Below are positions 54,283 through 62,943 of a stretch of 64,000 bases of DNA, one piece after another. This DNA comes from an uncultured Opitutia bacterium (GTDB lineage Bacteria; Verrucomicrobiota; Verrucomicrobiia; Opitutales; Opitutaceae), in contig CAILHZ010000024.1 of assembly GCA_903834135.1 (NCBI GenBank), positions 1-64,000 of the forward strand, written 5' to 3'. The position numbers were made by a program, and so were the translations under genes. Within the stretch, counting starts at the first letter, position 1. The number at the start of each line of letters is the position of its first letter. The notes under the pieces are model-generated. The model made no database searches, had not been told where the DNA came from, and saw only the letters and a list, made by a program, of their open reading frames with translations.

Positions 54283-55686
54283 TTACAGATAATCTGCCTC
54301 TACGGGTGGCAAGGTACGTTTAATTTCTGAAAGCCTATACCCGAACCCTGCCCCATGAATGGTTGATAGATCTACAATCCCATTACGACGCGTGTAAAGT
54401 CCGGGATGAATCTCATTTTCAGGCAAAGAAGCATCCGGATAAAACTGCATCGCATTACACTCTACTCCCAAGATTGTTCCTACATGGGATGCAAGTTGAA
54501 CATGCGGGATCATCGCAAGCATAGGATTAGTTAAATCCTGGACCATAAGTGCCATACCGTGCGCTTTTGCCCAACAAGCACTAAACAGAGCACCAGTCTG
54601 TGTCTTACAGGTCTTTAAAGCCACCCCGGTCCATCCTAAGCTGCGACCTAGTGCTATACAGGTCCAATCATGAGCACTCTCATCTAAAAATAACAATTTA
54701 AGCGCTGACAGAGCTTTTACATCAATTGGGTATTTCTCGAGATCGTAAGGGAAAGGCTGCTCGATATATAAAATCTTATCGTAAATACTTGGGTGAGATA
54801 ATTTTAATTTCTCTAGAATTGTGATTACATACTGAGGATCATGTACGGTGCAATTAAAGTCAGCCGTAAGTGTAGTGACTCCATTTTGCTCTGATATTTC
54901 ACCAACTTTTATAAGACGCTCATAGTCCCAAGCGCTGTCATTTCCACGTAATTTAATTTTTACGCATTTTAAGCCGTCCGTTTTTATCCAATCTTTAAAC
55001 AGGAAAGGGTGTCCATCCTTAGGTTCACTTCCTGTTAAGTCTGATTCTAACACCGCATCAATACCACCAACAAGATGCCATACGGGTAACTGTTTTGATG
55101 GATTTTTTACAAGAAAATCTGATGGGTATATGCCCTTAAATGAAACTGAAGAGTTAGCAGCAGGTGTAAGGTAATACGAAAGATCTTTATTGAGATATTC
55201 TTTTGTATAGAGCTCATAAATTGGCTTACCTGCTAATTGACCAAAACACTCGTGTAGCGCGATATCAAATGCAGAGCAGCATACAAGAGCCGCAAGCCAA
55301 GGAATTTCTTCTTGAGGTGCGAGTGCGTGATTGAGTTTCTTTAAAACATCAGGAAGGGTTTTCTTCTGGAAGGCATCGCCTACTTCTAAGACATCCCCAG
55401 TAAAATGAAACGTTGCCCAGGCTTGGGTAAGTAAAACGCAGAGCTTCTCTAAAGCTTTTTCGCGACTGTCTGAAGTCAGACTGCTCGGCCATACCCAGTT
55501 TACTGACAAGGGAGTCTCACCCCAGCCTAAAACCTCTTTGCCGCTTCTGTCTTTAGCCTTAAGACATACCCGAGCACACTTAACTTTAGTCAGTGTGTCT
55601 TTGCCAAATTTAAGCGGTATACGCGTAGTTACCGGCAATAGATATAAACTGGCTCCAGTAACCGTGATATCGGAATTTAAAGACAT
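54283..55686 (-). CDS. enolase-superfamily (mandelate racemase/muconate lactonizing type) enzyme
   Basis: 467 residues, longer than the usual ~380 because of an insert around residues 165-235. An N-terminal capping domain (RIPLKFGKDTLTKVKCARV) is followed by a modified TIM barrel with KIK (K243, K245), metal ligands D276 (TADFN), E309 (YIEQP) and D335/E336 (FLDES), and K358 (ALKTCKT) on the opposite side. Two opposed lysines are the muconate-lactonizing/epimerase arrangement rather than the Lys/His of mandelate racemase. The reaction on a sugar acid or related anion is not predictable. No signal peptide is seen. It lies between transporter and cytochrome genes with 13-20-base gaps. Confidence 0.82.
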   Translation of the reverse strand: MSLNSDITVTGASLYLLPVTTRIPLKFGKDTLTKVKCARVCLKAKDRSGKEVLGWGETPLSVNWVWPSSLTSDSREKALEKLCVLLTQAWATFHFTGDVLEVGDAFQKKTLPDVLKKLNHALAPQEEIPWLAALVCCSAFDIALHECFGQLAGKPIYELYTKEYLNKDLSYYLTPAANSSVSFKGIYPSDFLVKNPSKQLPVWHLVGGIDAVLESDLTGSEPKDGHPFLFKDWIKTDGLKCVKIKLRGNDSAWDYERLIKVGEISEQNGVTTLTADFNCTVHDPQYVITILEKLKLSHPSIYDKILYIEQPFPYDLEKYPIDVKALSALKLLFLDESAHDWTCIALGRSLGWTGVALKTCKTQTGALFSACWAKAHGMALMVQDLTNPMLAMIPHVQLASHVGTILGVECNAMQFYPDASLPENEIHPGLYTRRNGIVDLSTIHGAGFGYRLSEIKRTLPPVEADYL

Positions 55687-55706
55687 AAACAGGTGCTTTC
55701 CTAGCC

Positions 55707-57242
55707 TTAGGCTAATTCAGTACCCTTAGTTTCTGGTGCAAACCATATAAGAATAATACCAAGGAGATAAACCATCGACAAAACTGAATATGCATTTCCA
55801 AACGCTTGTAGCGATGAATGCGTGTACCCGCTAAACAACAAAGTCAGATTGCCTAGCTGCAAAGTACCAACAGCAGCAACCAATCGTCCAAAATTATAAC
55901 AAAAGCCCTGTCCTGTAGCTCTCAACTTAGTAGAAAATAACTCAGGTAGATAAAGTGGAAAAAAGCCATAGAATGAAGCTGTAGTACCGCCGAGTAAAAA
56001 TGCAGTAACAATAAAGCGGTACTGCTCAGCTGAAGTTTGAAAGGAAGTATTTGTCTTAAAGAAAATTAAGGCGGCGCATAAACTAGAAGCACTTAGTAGT
56101 GCGTAGGTAATGCGGCGACCCAAACGATCGGCAAAAAGTGGAGTTAAAAAGGCAAAAACAATGGATCCAAACGAACTCGCCATAACCGTATATTCCATAA
56201 TTGGAATAGCGCTGCCCTCAGCAATTAATCCACTCGACCAGCGAGCAGCTTGTTGAACAGAGCCCCAAGTACCTAAGAGAACAACAGAGGCAAGACCTGC
56301 ACCTATGAATAAATTCTTAAGTGTTTTCTTATCCAAATCTACAACTGAGTGCCCTCCACTATTAAGCCTTTTAAGATAATTTCTAAGCGGTAAGAGATAT
56401 CCCCATATTGAAATTAACCCTGCAACGACTGAAACAATCAAAGCACCTAATTTGCTAATACCACAAAAAGGTGACCATACATAAATAATTACTAGTGCAG
56501 CAATTGCAGCTATTAATACACCTGCAAGGTCTCTAGTTTCCCATAGTGCAGTACGCCCTGACTTCTTCTCTTCTTGCCAACCATGAGATTCTTTAACGAA
56601 TCTAAAGATAAATACATTCACTAAAGCAGGGATCGCCCCACTAATTGCCAGTAGTCTCCAAGCACGATTATGGGTCAAATAATTAATTGTTGATTGCGAG
56701 AAATTTAAATTAAGCAGTCCGTGACTAATTAAATCAATAGAACCGTTAAGCTTAAAACTAAAGATTCCAGTAATCATGAAACCAATATTAGAGGATGCTC
56801 CTATGAAGGCTGCCATCCAGCGTCTATCCCTTCCACCCCATGCTTCGTTTACGAGTGCGACACCAAGAGACCACTCACCACCCATACCAAGTGATGCAAT
56901 AAATCTAAGAATCGCAAAAGGCCATAGGTGTGTCGCGAAGCCACATAGTCCTGTAAAAATAGCGTAGCTGAATATAGCCAGCATAATGGCTTTAACCCTT
57001 CCTATCTTATCACCTAACCAGCCAAAAAGAACACCACCTGTAGCTGCACCAACTAAATATAATGCAATAAATACACTGAAGGTCTGAGCACGCACGATAG
57101 CACTCGTTCCAGGCATTAGATCCTGGAGCGCGGGCTGTCCTATTAAGGGAAACAGCCCCATTTCATAGCCGTCAAACAACCATCCTAAAAAAGCGGCTGT
57201 AAGAGCAGCGTATGCTGCACGTTGTGTATTAGTAGTGCTCAA
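55707..57242 (-). CDS. MFS transporter, sugar/organic acid:H+ symporter
   Basis: 511 residues, about 12 helices. AAFLGWLFDGYEMGLFPLI places it near the NanT/AAHS-type permeases for acidic sugars and organic acids. GWLGDKIGRVKAIM and LADRLGRRITYAL are the duplicated loop 2-3/8-9 motifs, and ASLGMGGEWSLGVALVNE is the helix 4-5 block. It is the first gene of the minus-strand cluster, 20 bases ahead of the enolase-superfamily gene, so it probably imports that enzyme's substrate. Upstream lies the TonB-receptor scar. Confidence 0.88.
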   Translation of the reverse strand: MSTTNTQRAAYAALTAAFLGWLFDGYEMGLFPLIGQPALQDLMPGTSAIVRAQTFSVFIALYLVGAATGGVLFGWLGDKIGRVKAIMLAIFSYAIFTGLCGFATHLWPFAILRFIASLGMGGEWSLGVALVNEAWGGRDRRWMAAFIGASSNIGFMITGIFSFKLNGSIDLISHGLLNLNFSQSTINYLTHNRAWRLLAISGAIPALVNVFIFRFVKESHGWQEEKKSGRTALWETRDLAGVLIAAIAALVIIYVWSPFCGISKLGALIVSVVAGLISIWGYLLPLRNYLKRLNSGGHSVVDLDKKTLKNLFIGAGLASVVLLGTWGSVQQAARWSSGLIAEGSAIPIMEYTVMASSFGSIVFAFLTPLFADRLGRRITYALLSASSLCAALIFFKTNTSFQTSAEQYRFIVTAFLLGGTTASFYGFFPLYLPELFSTKLRATGQGFCYNFGRLVAAVGTLQLGNLTLLFSGYTHSSLQAFGNAYSVLSMVYLLGIILIWFAPETKGTELA

Positions 57243-57299
57243 CTAATAAGAATTTCCGTAAAATGTATATGAACTATACTTAAACGCAAAACCTATTAA

Positions 57300-57425
57300 T
57301 TAATAACCAATATCGTAGCTGAAATAAACACCGCGGCCATCCGCCCGTGTTAGTCCAGACTGAAGGTAAGCTATGTACTGTTTATTACCAATATTCTTAA
57401 AGAATACATTCACATTTAGCTTAAG
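57300..57425 (-). pseudogene. C-terminal remnant of a TonB-dependent receptor
   Basis: A minus-strand frame from 57425 to a TAA at 57302-57300 encodes about 41 residues with the look of the last strands of a TonB-dependent outer-membrane receptor: LNVNVFFKNIGNKQYI, then TRADGRGVYFSYDIGY and stop. There is no start codon and an in-frame TAA lies just upstream (57428-57426). Its upstream end coincides with the 3' end of the TIM-barrel gene (stop at 57423-57421), as if a deletion or insertion removed the rest of the receptor. It is the only trace of such a receptor in the window. Confidence 0.6.
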
Positions 57426-58338
57426 TTAACCAAGCACGTAGTACTTTCAAATCGTGCTTCATATGCTTGATCATAGATTCTTGATCACCTAACGCATATT
57501 CATGGTGCTGACATAGAGGCCCATTAAAGCCGATCTGTTGTAGATGCTTAACGTATCCTTTATCTACCATACCATCACCTAAGTTGCACCATTTTGGCTT
57601 CCAACCTTTAGGTCCTTTTATCCAGGTGAAGTCCTTTACATATACAGACAATAAATATGGCTCAACTATACGCGCCTGGGTTGGCCAAGACACTCCTCCC
57701 TCAATTGTAGCATGGCCTATATCAAAGCAAAATCCTATGTTCTTAGATTGGGCGCCCTTAATTGCATTATAGGCATCCCATATAGGTGCTGCAAACATTG
57801 TAGCTCCTTCATGATTTTCTACTCCTGCTTTGATCTTTAGCTCAGCACAGGCATCTCCAATATCTTTAAGTTTTTTAGAAATTTCCGAGACCTGATCTTC
57901 GATTGATTTATCGGACACATATCTAGTCGCACCTAAACGTATAATTTTAATACCTGCCTGAGATGCAGCTCTTAAAACTTGTTCTGCATGAGGTTGATGA
58001 ATATCTGTTATATCCGATACCAAGATAGGAATAGAAAGTGACCTTCTGTTTAAAGCATCAATGTAACGAGGTAGGTCATCGAATACACGCTCAGGTTCAA
58101 TCTGGCCTTTGCTACGCACTGGACACTCAATGCCATTCCAACCGATGTTCTCGACAAAGGCAGCTGTATCCTCAGGTCCTAGATGCTGAAAAGGTTTCGA
58201 AAAAGCGATAATAGGCTTATCAACAGATGATACGTCTGAAGCTTTTACGCCTGAGACAATTGCCGATAATGCAAGTGCACTTGTATAGATAAAATCACGA
58301 CGCGATTTTAATTCAAAATTTGATAACGGGGTATTCAT
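57421..58338 (-). CDS. exported TIM-barrel sugar isomerase/epimerase
   Basis: 305 residues of the xylose isomerase-like/AP endonuclease 2 superfamily. It begins with a Tat-like signal (KSRRDFIYTSALALSAIVSG). The barrel has NIGWNGIECPVRSKGQIEPE, IIRLGATRYVSDKS, AGVENHEGATMF, FCFDIGHATIEGG and YVKDF, with Glu/Asp/His positions expected to bind a divalent metal. Family members isomerise or epimerise keto-sugars; exported forms are common in verrucomicrobia but their substrates are mostly unknown. Its stop directly abuts the TonB-receptor remnant, and it may be co-transcribed with the transporter cluster that follows. Confidence 0.88.
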   Translation of the reverse strand: MNTPLSNFELKSRRDFIYTSALALSAIVSGVKASDVSSVDKPIIAFSKPFQHLGPEDTAAFVENIGWNGIECPVRSKGQIEPERVFDDLPRYIDALNRRSLSIPILVSDITDIHQPHAEQVLRAASQAGIKIIRLGATRYVSDKSIEDQVSEISKKLKDIGDACAELKIKAGVENHEGATMFAAPIWDAYNAIKGAQSKNIGFCFDIGHATIEGGVSWPTQARIVEPYLLSVYVKDFTWIKGPKGWKPKWCNLGDGMVDKGYVKHLQQIGFNGPLCQHHEYALGDQESMIKHMKHDLKVLRAWLT

Positions 58339-58426
58339 GATGTGAAAGCAGTGAAGCCAGAGAAAAGACTACAACTAAAATCTCAATTAACTTTTTGTGT
58401 GAATTAATACCGAATTTTGGTACTAG

Positions 58427-59872
58427 CTAGTCTTTCTTAATTGTTTTTAGTGCTGCAAGTGCTGCATCCCTTGCTTCCCCATGATTTACAATCGGCTTAG
58501 GATAGTCGCGGCCTAATTTAATTCCTGCTCTTTCTAAGACTTCCGAAGGAGCATTCCATGGTTCATGTAAAAATTCGTTCGGAAGCTTACTTAACTCTGG
58601 AACCCATTTGCGCACATACTCACCTTCAGCATCAAACTTCATCCCCTGTAGGATAGGATTAAATATTCTAAAATAAGGCGCAGCGTCTGCACCACATCCA
58701 GACACCCACTGCCATCCCATAGTATTAGACGCTAGATCAGCATCAACTAAAGTATCCCAAAACCAGGAAGCCCCTTCCCTCCAATCAATAAGTAGATCCT
58801 TAACAAGAAATGAGCCTGCAATCATCCTGACACGGTTATGCATCCAACCTGTTGTCCATAATTCACGCATACCTGCATCCACAATAGGATAACCTGTATT
58901 CCCTTTTTGCCACGCTTTAAGGCCTTTAGCGTCTTGTTTCCAAGGGAAACGGTTGAAGTCAGCGCGCAATGCTTGCGTAGGTATTTGAGGAAAATGAAAT
59001 AACAAGTGATATGCAAATTCCCTCCAACCAACTTCACTTAAATAGACCTGTACCCCACGACTTAAACTTGAAAAATCTCCCGCCTTTAAATCAAGGCATG
59101 CTTTCCAAATTTGTCTTGGGCTAATTTCGCCAAAATGTAAATGAGGTGACAGTCCTGATGTTCCTTCATGGCTAGGAATATTACGTTGATCGGTATATTC
59201 ACTAGCTGCCTGTTTTAAAAAACGTTTAAGTCTTACATGGGCACCTGCTTCACCAGGCTGCCATTTTGAATAAAATAATTTATCCCATCCTAACTTCGGC
59301 AGAAGTCCTAGTAAATCTAGTTTAACGCCTTTAGGTATACCTGCGGCAGCAGTGAGTGACTTTAGGTTACTTTGAGTAGGAGCTTCTTTTTCGAGCGTTA
59401 AACAATGCTTCCAAAAAGGCGTGAATACCTGAAACGGAAGCCCTGATTTATTAGCTACCGTGTGTGGTTCATGTAAGAGCGAACCATTAAAACTTTTAGC
59501 CTCAATTCCGTTTTTATTAAGTTCTGTTTTAATGCCAGAATCTCGTTTGATAATTTCTGGCTCATACCTGCGGTTCCAAAAAACAGTAGTCGCTTTTGTT
59601 TTATCTATGAGTGCACGAAGCGCCTTCAGTGAATCGCCCTGGAAAATTACTAGTTCAGATCCTTTTTCCCTCAGTGATTCATCGAGTGCTTTTAGCGAAT
59701 AATGCAGCCAACAGCGTGTTGCTGCACCCTCTTTCCATTTCACATCAGCTTGCTCATCATGAATGTAAACAGGGATAATCGGCACGCCCCGCTGTAGTGC
59801 AGCATTGAGCGCAGGATTATCCTGAAGTCGTAGATCAAGACGAAACCAAACAACAACAGGTGAGCTACTCAT
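58427..59872 (-). CDS. phrB: deoxyribodipyrimidine photolyase (class I CPD type)
   Basis: 481-residue light-driven DNA repair flavoprotein that splits UV-induced pyrimidine dimers. The N-terminal antenna-binding Rossmann domain starts VVWFRLDLRLQDNPALNAAL and contains TVFWNRRYEP. The C-terminal FAD domain has SPHLHFGEISPRQIW, GVQVYLSEVGWREFAYHLL, GYPIVDAGMRELWTTGWMHN and SNTMGWQWVSGCGADAAPYF, with the conserved Trp electron-relay region. Length and motif order are canonical. It lies 18 bases downstream of carbonic anhydrase on the same strand, so the two may be co-transcribed. Confidence 0.96.
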   Translation of the reverse strand: MSSSPVVVWFRLDLRLQDNPALNAALQRGVPIIPVYIHDEQADVKWKEGAATRCWLHYSLKALDESLREKGSELVIFQGDSLKALRALIDKTKATTVFWNRRYEPEIIKRDSGIKTELNKNGIEAKSFNGSLLHEPHTVANKSGLPFQVFTPFWKHCLTLEKEAPTQSNLKSLTAAAGIPKGVKLDLLGLLPKLGWDKLFYSKWQPGEAGAHVRLKRFLKQAASEYTDQRNIPSHEGTSGLSPHLHFGEISPRQIWKACLDLKAGDFSSLSRGVQVYLSEVGWREFAYHLLFHFPQIPTQALRADFNRFPWKQDAKGLKAWQKGNTGYPIVDAGMRELWTTGWMHNRVRMIAGSFLVKDLLIDWREGASWFWDTLVDADLASNTMGWQWVSGCGADAAPYFRIFNPILQGMKFDAEGEYVRKWVPELSKLPNEFLHEPWNAPSEVLERAGIKLGRDYPKPIVNHGEARDAALAALKTIKKD

Positions 59873-59890
59873 AGATGCCTATACCTGGTA

Positions 59891-60544
59891 CTAGGGACGC
59901 GAAGTTACTTCAGCGATCGCTTTTTTGTAACTCTGTGAAGCTTCAAGAGGACTTGAGGCTTCACAATTCAAATTACGCATTTTGCCATCCACTATAGCGT
60001 AAATCCATCCGTGAACAGTGAGCTTCTGGTTGCGATGCCATGCATCTCTTACTATTGAAGTTTGGCAGACGTTAGAAACCTGCTCAATGACATTGAGTTC
60101 ACACAAACGATCAGCCTGAAGAGCAGTACCTTTGATACCGCAAATACATGCATCATGTTTTTCGCGCACATCCTGTACATGCCTAAGCCAATTATCAGCA
60201 AGGCCTACACTTTCACATCTTAAAGCTGTTCCTACACCACTGCAGCCGTAGTGGCCTACGACCATGATGTGTTTAATTTTAAGCATATCTACAGCGAACT
60301 GAATAACGCTTAAACAATTTAAATCGGTGTGAACCACCACGTTTGCTACGTTACGATGAACAAAGAGTTCACCTGGCATTAAGCCAACAATTTCATTTGC
60401 AGGAACTCTGCTATCAGAACAACCGATCCAGAGGTATTCAGGGGATTGCTGCTTTGCTAACTTCGAGAAAAAATCAGGATCCTGCTTGCACATTTTCTCG
60501 GCCCAAGCGCGATTCTGATCGAATAGTTTTTTGAGCGTATCCAC
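59891..60544 (-). CDS. can: beta-class carbonic anhydrase
   Basis: 217 residues. Interconverts CO2 and bicarbonate. The zinc ligands are C42 (IGCSDSRVP), H98 and C101 (VVGHYGCSGV), with the D44-R46 dyad that gates the active site. The order and length match E. coli Can-type enzymes. It is cytoplasmic with no signal peptide. It is transcribed toward the photolyase gene with an 18-base gap and divergent from the CE15 gene. Confidence 0.96.
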   Translation of the reverse strand: MDTLKKLFDQNRAWAEKMCKQDPDFFSKLAKQQSPEYLWIGCSDSRVPANEIVGLMPGELFVHRNVANVVVHTDLNCLSVIQFAVDMLKIKHIMVVGHYGCSGVGTALRCESVGLADNWLRHVQDVREKHDACICGIKGTALQADRLCELNVIEQVSNVCQTSIVRDAWHRNQKLTVHGWIYAIVDGKMRNLNCEASSPLEASQSYKKAIAEVTSRP

Positions 60545-60645
60545 GAAAAAACCCTAGCCTTATCCAGAGCTTTTGTCCACCCCCAAGGCAGTCTAATTTT
60601 ATGCTAAAAGATCGACCTTAAACAGCAGGTGTTCATTCTATTCTT

Positions 60646-61950
60646 ATGCGTTACACCTCTATTTTACGCGTCTTACTAGCGATTGTTATCATTTCGAGCA
60701 TTTCTCTAGATGCTCAAACATCCCAACCAGTAGCTTCCTTAAAAGACGCCAATGGCAATTCTCTTAAAAGAGCTAAAACTGGGCACCTTACTAATTATGA
60801 TGAATCCAAAGTAGGGACTTACATTCTTCCCTCATTACTTACACTAACTAATGGTCAAAGTGTAACAGACGCAGCAACATGGCTAAACGTGCGACGTCCA
60901 GAAATACTTAAACTCTATAAGGATAATATTTACGGTTACATTCCCACACGTGCACCTTCTGTTCGCTATGAAATAAGTGAGCCTGAAACAGGGCTATTAA
61001 ATAATACGGTTATTCGAAAAATACTGACTGTGCATTTTGGACCAGACACTTCCACTACAGTAGCTCATGTAGTCATCTATCTGCCAGCTAGTGCCAAAGG
61101 ACCTGTTCCACTGTTAGTGCACATGACTTTTGCAGGAGCATATCCAACAAAGCCAAATTCAGTGGAACCAGATCTACCACATAAATCACCATTTATTGAA
61201 TTAGGTCCAATTGATGAAATTATCGCGCACGGCTATGGCTACGCAGTCATTCATTACACTGAAATCGAGCCTGATATGGCTTGGAGTAAACCAGGCAGGC
61301 CCGTTGGTGTACGTTCCCTTGCATTAGCTCAAGGCCAAGCTGAACCTGGCAAACAAGATTGGGGTTCAATCAGTGCATGGGCTTGGGGTGTAAGTAAGAT
61401 GATCGATTACTTTGTTGCAGATCCATCGATTGATTCGAAAAAAATAGGTTTGCTTGGTCATTCACGTCTTGGAAAAACAGTAATATGGACTGGTGCACAA
61501 GATACTCGCCTTGCACTAGTTTTCTCTAGTTGTGCAGGAGAACTAGGCACTTCTTTAGCACGCCGAGATTATGGAGAAACTGTTGATGATATGGCTGAAA
61601 ATTTTCCTCATCAGTTCTGCGGCAGCATTCAGAAATTTAGAGGCAAATGGAATTCAATGCCGGTTGATACCCACATGATCATAGCACTGAATGCACCTCA
61701 CCCTGTTTTTATTACTGGTGGTACAAAAGATTTATGGGCTGATCCTAAAGGAGAATTTTTAGCAGAGGTTGAAGCAGGTTCGGTTTACCGCTTACTTGGT
61801 AAAAAAGATTTAGGCGAAACTGAAGGTCCTCCCTTAGATAAACCGCTTACTTCAGGCGACCTTGGATTTCATTTTCATACAGGTGGTCATGCAATTTTAC
61901 CTGCAGATTGGGCTGCTTTCTTAAGTTTCGCAGATAAATATCTGAAGTAA
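60646..61950 (+). CDS. secreted CE15-type glucuronoyl esterase
   Basis: 434-residue alpha/beta hydrolase with signal peptide (LAIVIISSISLDA). The nucleophile motif GLLGHSRLGKT (S273) is the bacterial CE15 version. E299 in SSCAGEL and H415 in HTGGHAI are likely partners of the triad. The opening (TWLNVRRPEILKLYKDNIYGYIP) is also typical of CE15. CE15 enzymes cut ester bonds between 4-O-methyl-glucuronate of xylan and lignin alcohols, which would extend the substrates of this region to plant cell-wall material. Acetyl-xylan esterase is a less likely reading. It is monocistronic. Confidence 0.85.
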   Translation: MRYTSILRVLLAIVIISSISLDAQTSQPVASLKDANGNSLKRAKTGHLTNYDESKVGTYILPSLLTLTNGQSVTDAATWLNVRRPEILKLYKDNIYGYIPTRAPSVRYEISEPETGLLNNTVIRKILTVHFGPDTSTTVAHVVIYLPASAKGPVPLLVHMTFAGAYPTKPNSVEPDLPHKSPFIELGPIDEIIAHGYGYAVIHYTEIEPDMAWSKPGRPVGVRSLALAQGQAEPGKQDWGSISAWAWGVSKMIDYFVADPSIDSKKIGLLGHSRLGKTVIWTGAQDTRLALVFSSCAGELGTSLARRDYGETVDDMAENFPHQFCGSIQKFRGKWNSMPVDTHMIIALNAPHPVFITGGTKDLWADPKGEFLAEVEAGSVYRLLGKKDLGETEGPPLDKPLTSGDLGFHFHTGGHAILPADWAAFLSFADKYLK

Positions 61951-62003
61951 GCGTATTTGGGTTGGCATAGTGCGCTTAAATCGAGAGAAATAACTCTCCA
62001 TAT

Positions 62004-62933
62004 ATGCCGACACGCCAAGGATCATTCCACCTGTTCCGCATTTTTTCAATAGATGTCTACTTGCACTGGTCATGGTTTTTAATAGCAGCCATAGAACTGT
62101 CCGAGAGAAAAGGTCAGTACCAGTCTCCTATTTGGAACCTTTTTGAATATCTCTCATTATTTCTCATTGTTTTAACGCATGAGTTTGGTCACGCCTTAGC
62201 ATGCAGAAGTGTCGGCGGAGTTGCAGATCAAGTGATTCTGTGGCCACTGGGCGGTGTAGCCTACGTTGCTCCCCCGCAGCGTCCTGGAGCTACACTTTGG
62301 ACCATTTTTGCAGGGCCTTTAGTTAATATTGTTTTAGCCCCGATACTTTGGTTTCTTCCTTTGTTCCTAGTATTAATCGGGTTTGGTGATCATACCTACT
62401 CTCAGGATCTGTTGCAATATTTGCATACCGTATTCTGGATAAATACAACTCTACTTTTCTTTAATATCCTGCCTATCTACCCTTTAGATGGAGGTCAGAT
62501 ATTGCGCTCTATTTTGTGGTTTCCTTTTGGGAGAGCTCGCAGCCTTCTGATTGCAAGTATCCTTGGCATTATTGGAATCATTGCATTTGTTGCTTTCATA
62601 CTTTTTGAAGGCGCAAATCAAATCTGGTACCTAATTATGGGAGCTTTTCTTTTATCCCAAAGTTATTCAGGCCTAAAGCGAGCACTCTCATTATCTAAAG
62701 TTGCAAACGCACCACGCCGTGCAGGTTATCATTGTCCGTCATGCCAGACCCCTCCTCCTGTAGGCAACCACTGGACATGTTCTGTGTGTAAGCAAAAATT
62801 TGATATGTTTAGTACACTGGGGACATGTGTTAGCTGCGGAGCACACTTTAGTGCAACGCCTTGCTTTGAGTGTAATACATTAAGCCCAGTAAGTATGTGG
62901 GCACCTTCTAGTCCGCCTGTTGTCGATATATAA
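62004..62933 (+). CDS. M50-family (site-2 protease-like) membrane peptidase with C-terminal zinc ribbons
   Basis: 309 residues, about six membrane helices. The intramembrane metalloprotease motif is LTHEFGHALA (H59, E60, H63), with the second ligand region YPLDGGQILRS (about residue 160). The core LWPLGGVAYVAPPQRPG is typical of rhomboid-like SpoIVFB/S2P group III enzymes. The C-terminal ~75 residues are cytoplasmic-type zinc ribbons with CxxC pairs (CPSC, CSVC, CVSC, CFEC). This addition could bind a substrate or nucleic acid. Ten bases separate it from the helicase gene, so they may be one operon. Confidence 0.9.
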   Translation: MPTRQGSFHLFRIFSIDVYLHWSWFLIAAIELSERKGQYQSPIWNLFEYLSLFLIVLTHEFGHALACRSVGGVADQVILWPLGGVAYVAPPQRPGATLWTIFAGPLVNIVLAPILWFLPLFLVLIGFGDHTYSQDLLQYLHTVFWINTTLLFFNILPIYPLDGGQILRSILWFPFGRARSLLIASILGIIGIIAFVAFILFEGANQIWYLIMGAFLLSQSYSGLKRALSLSKVANAPRRAGYHCPSCQTPPPVGNHWTCSVCKQKFDMFSTLGTCVSCGAHFSATPCFECNTLSPVSMWAPSSPPVVDI

Positions 62934-62943
62934 GCCGACTAGT

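Noticed and set aside
57243-57425. TonB-receptor fragment as a functional small gene
   Set aside because: The frame is closed by TAA at 57426-57428 and has no ATG, GTG or TTG start that would give a sensible protein. It has a stop but no beginning.
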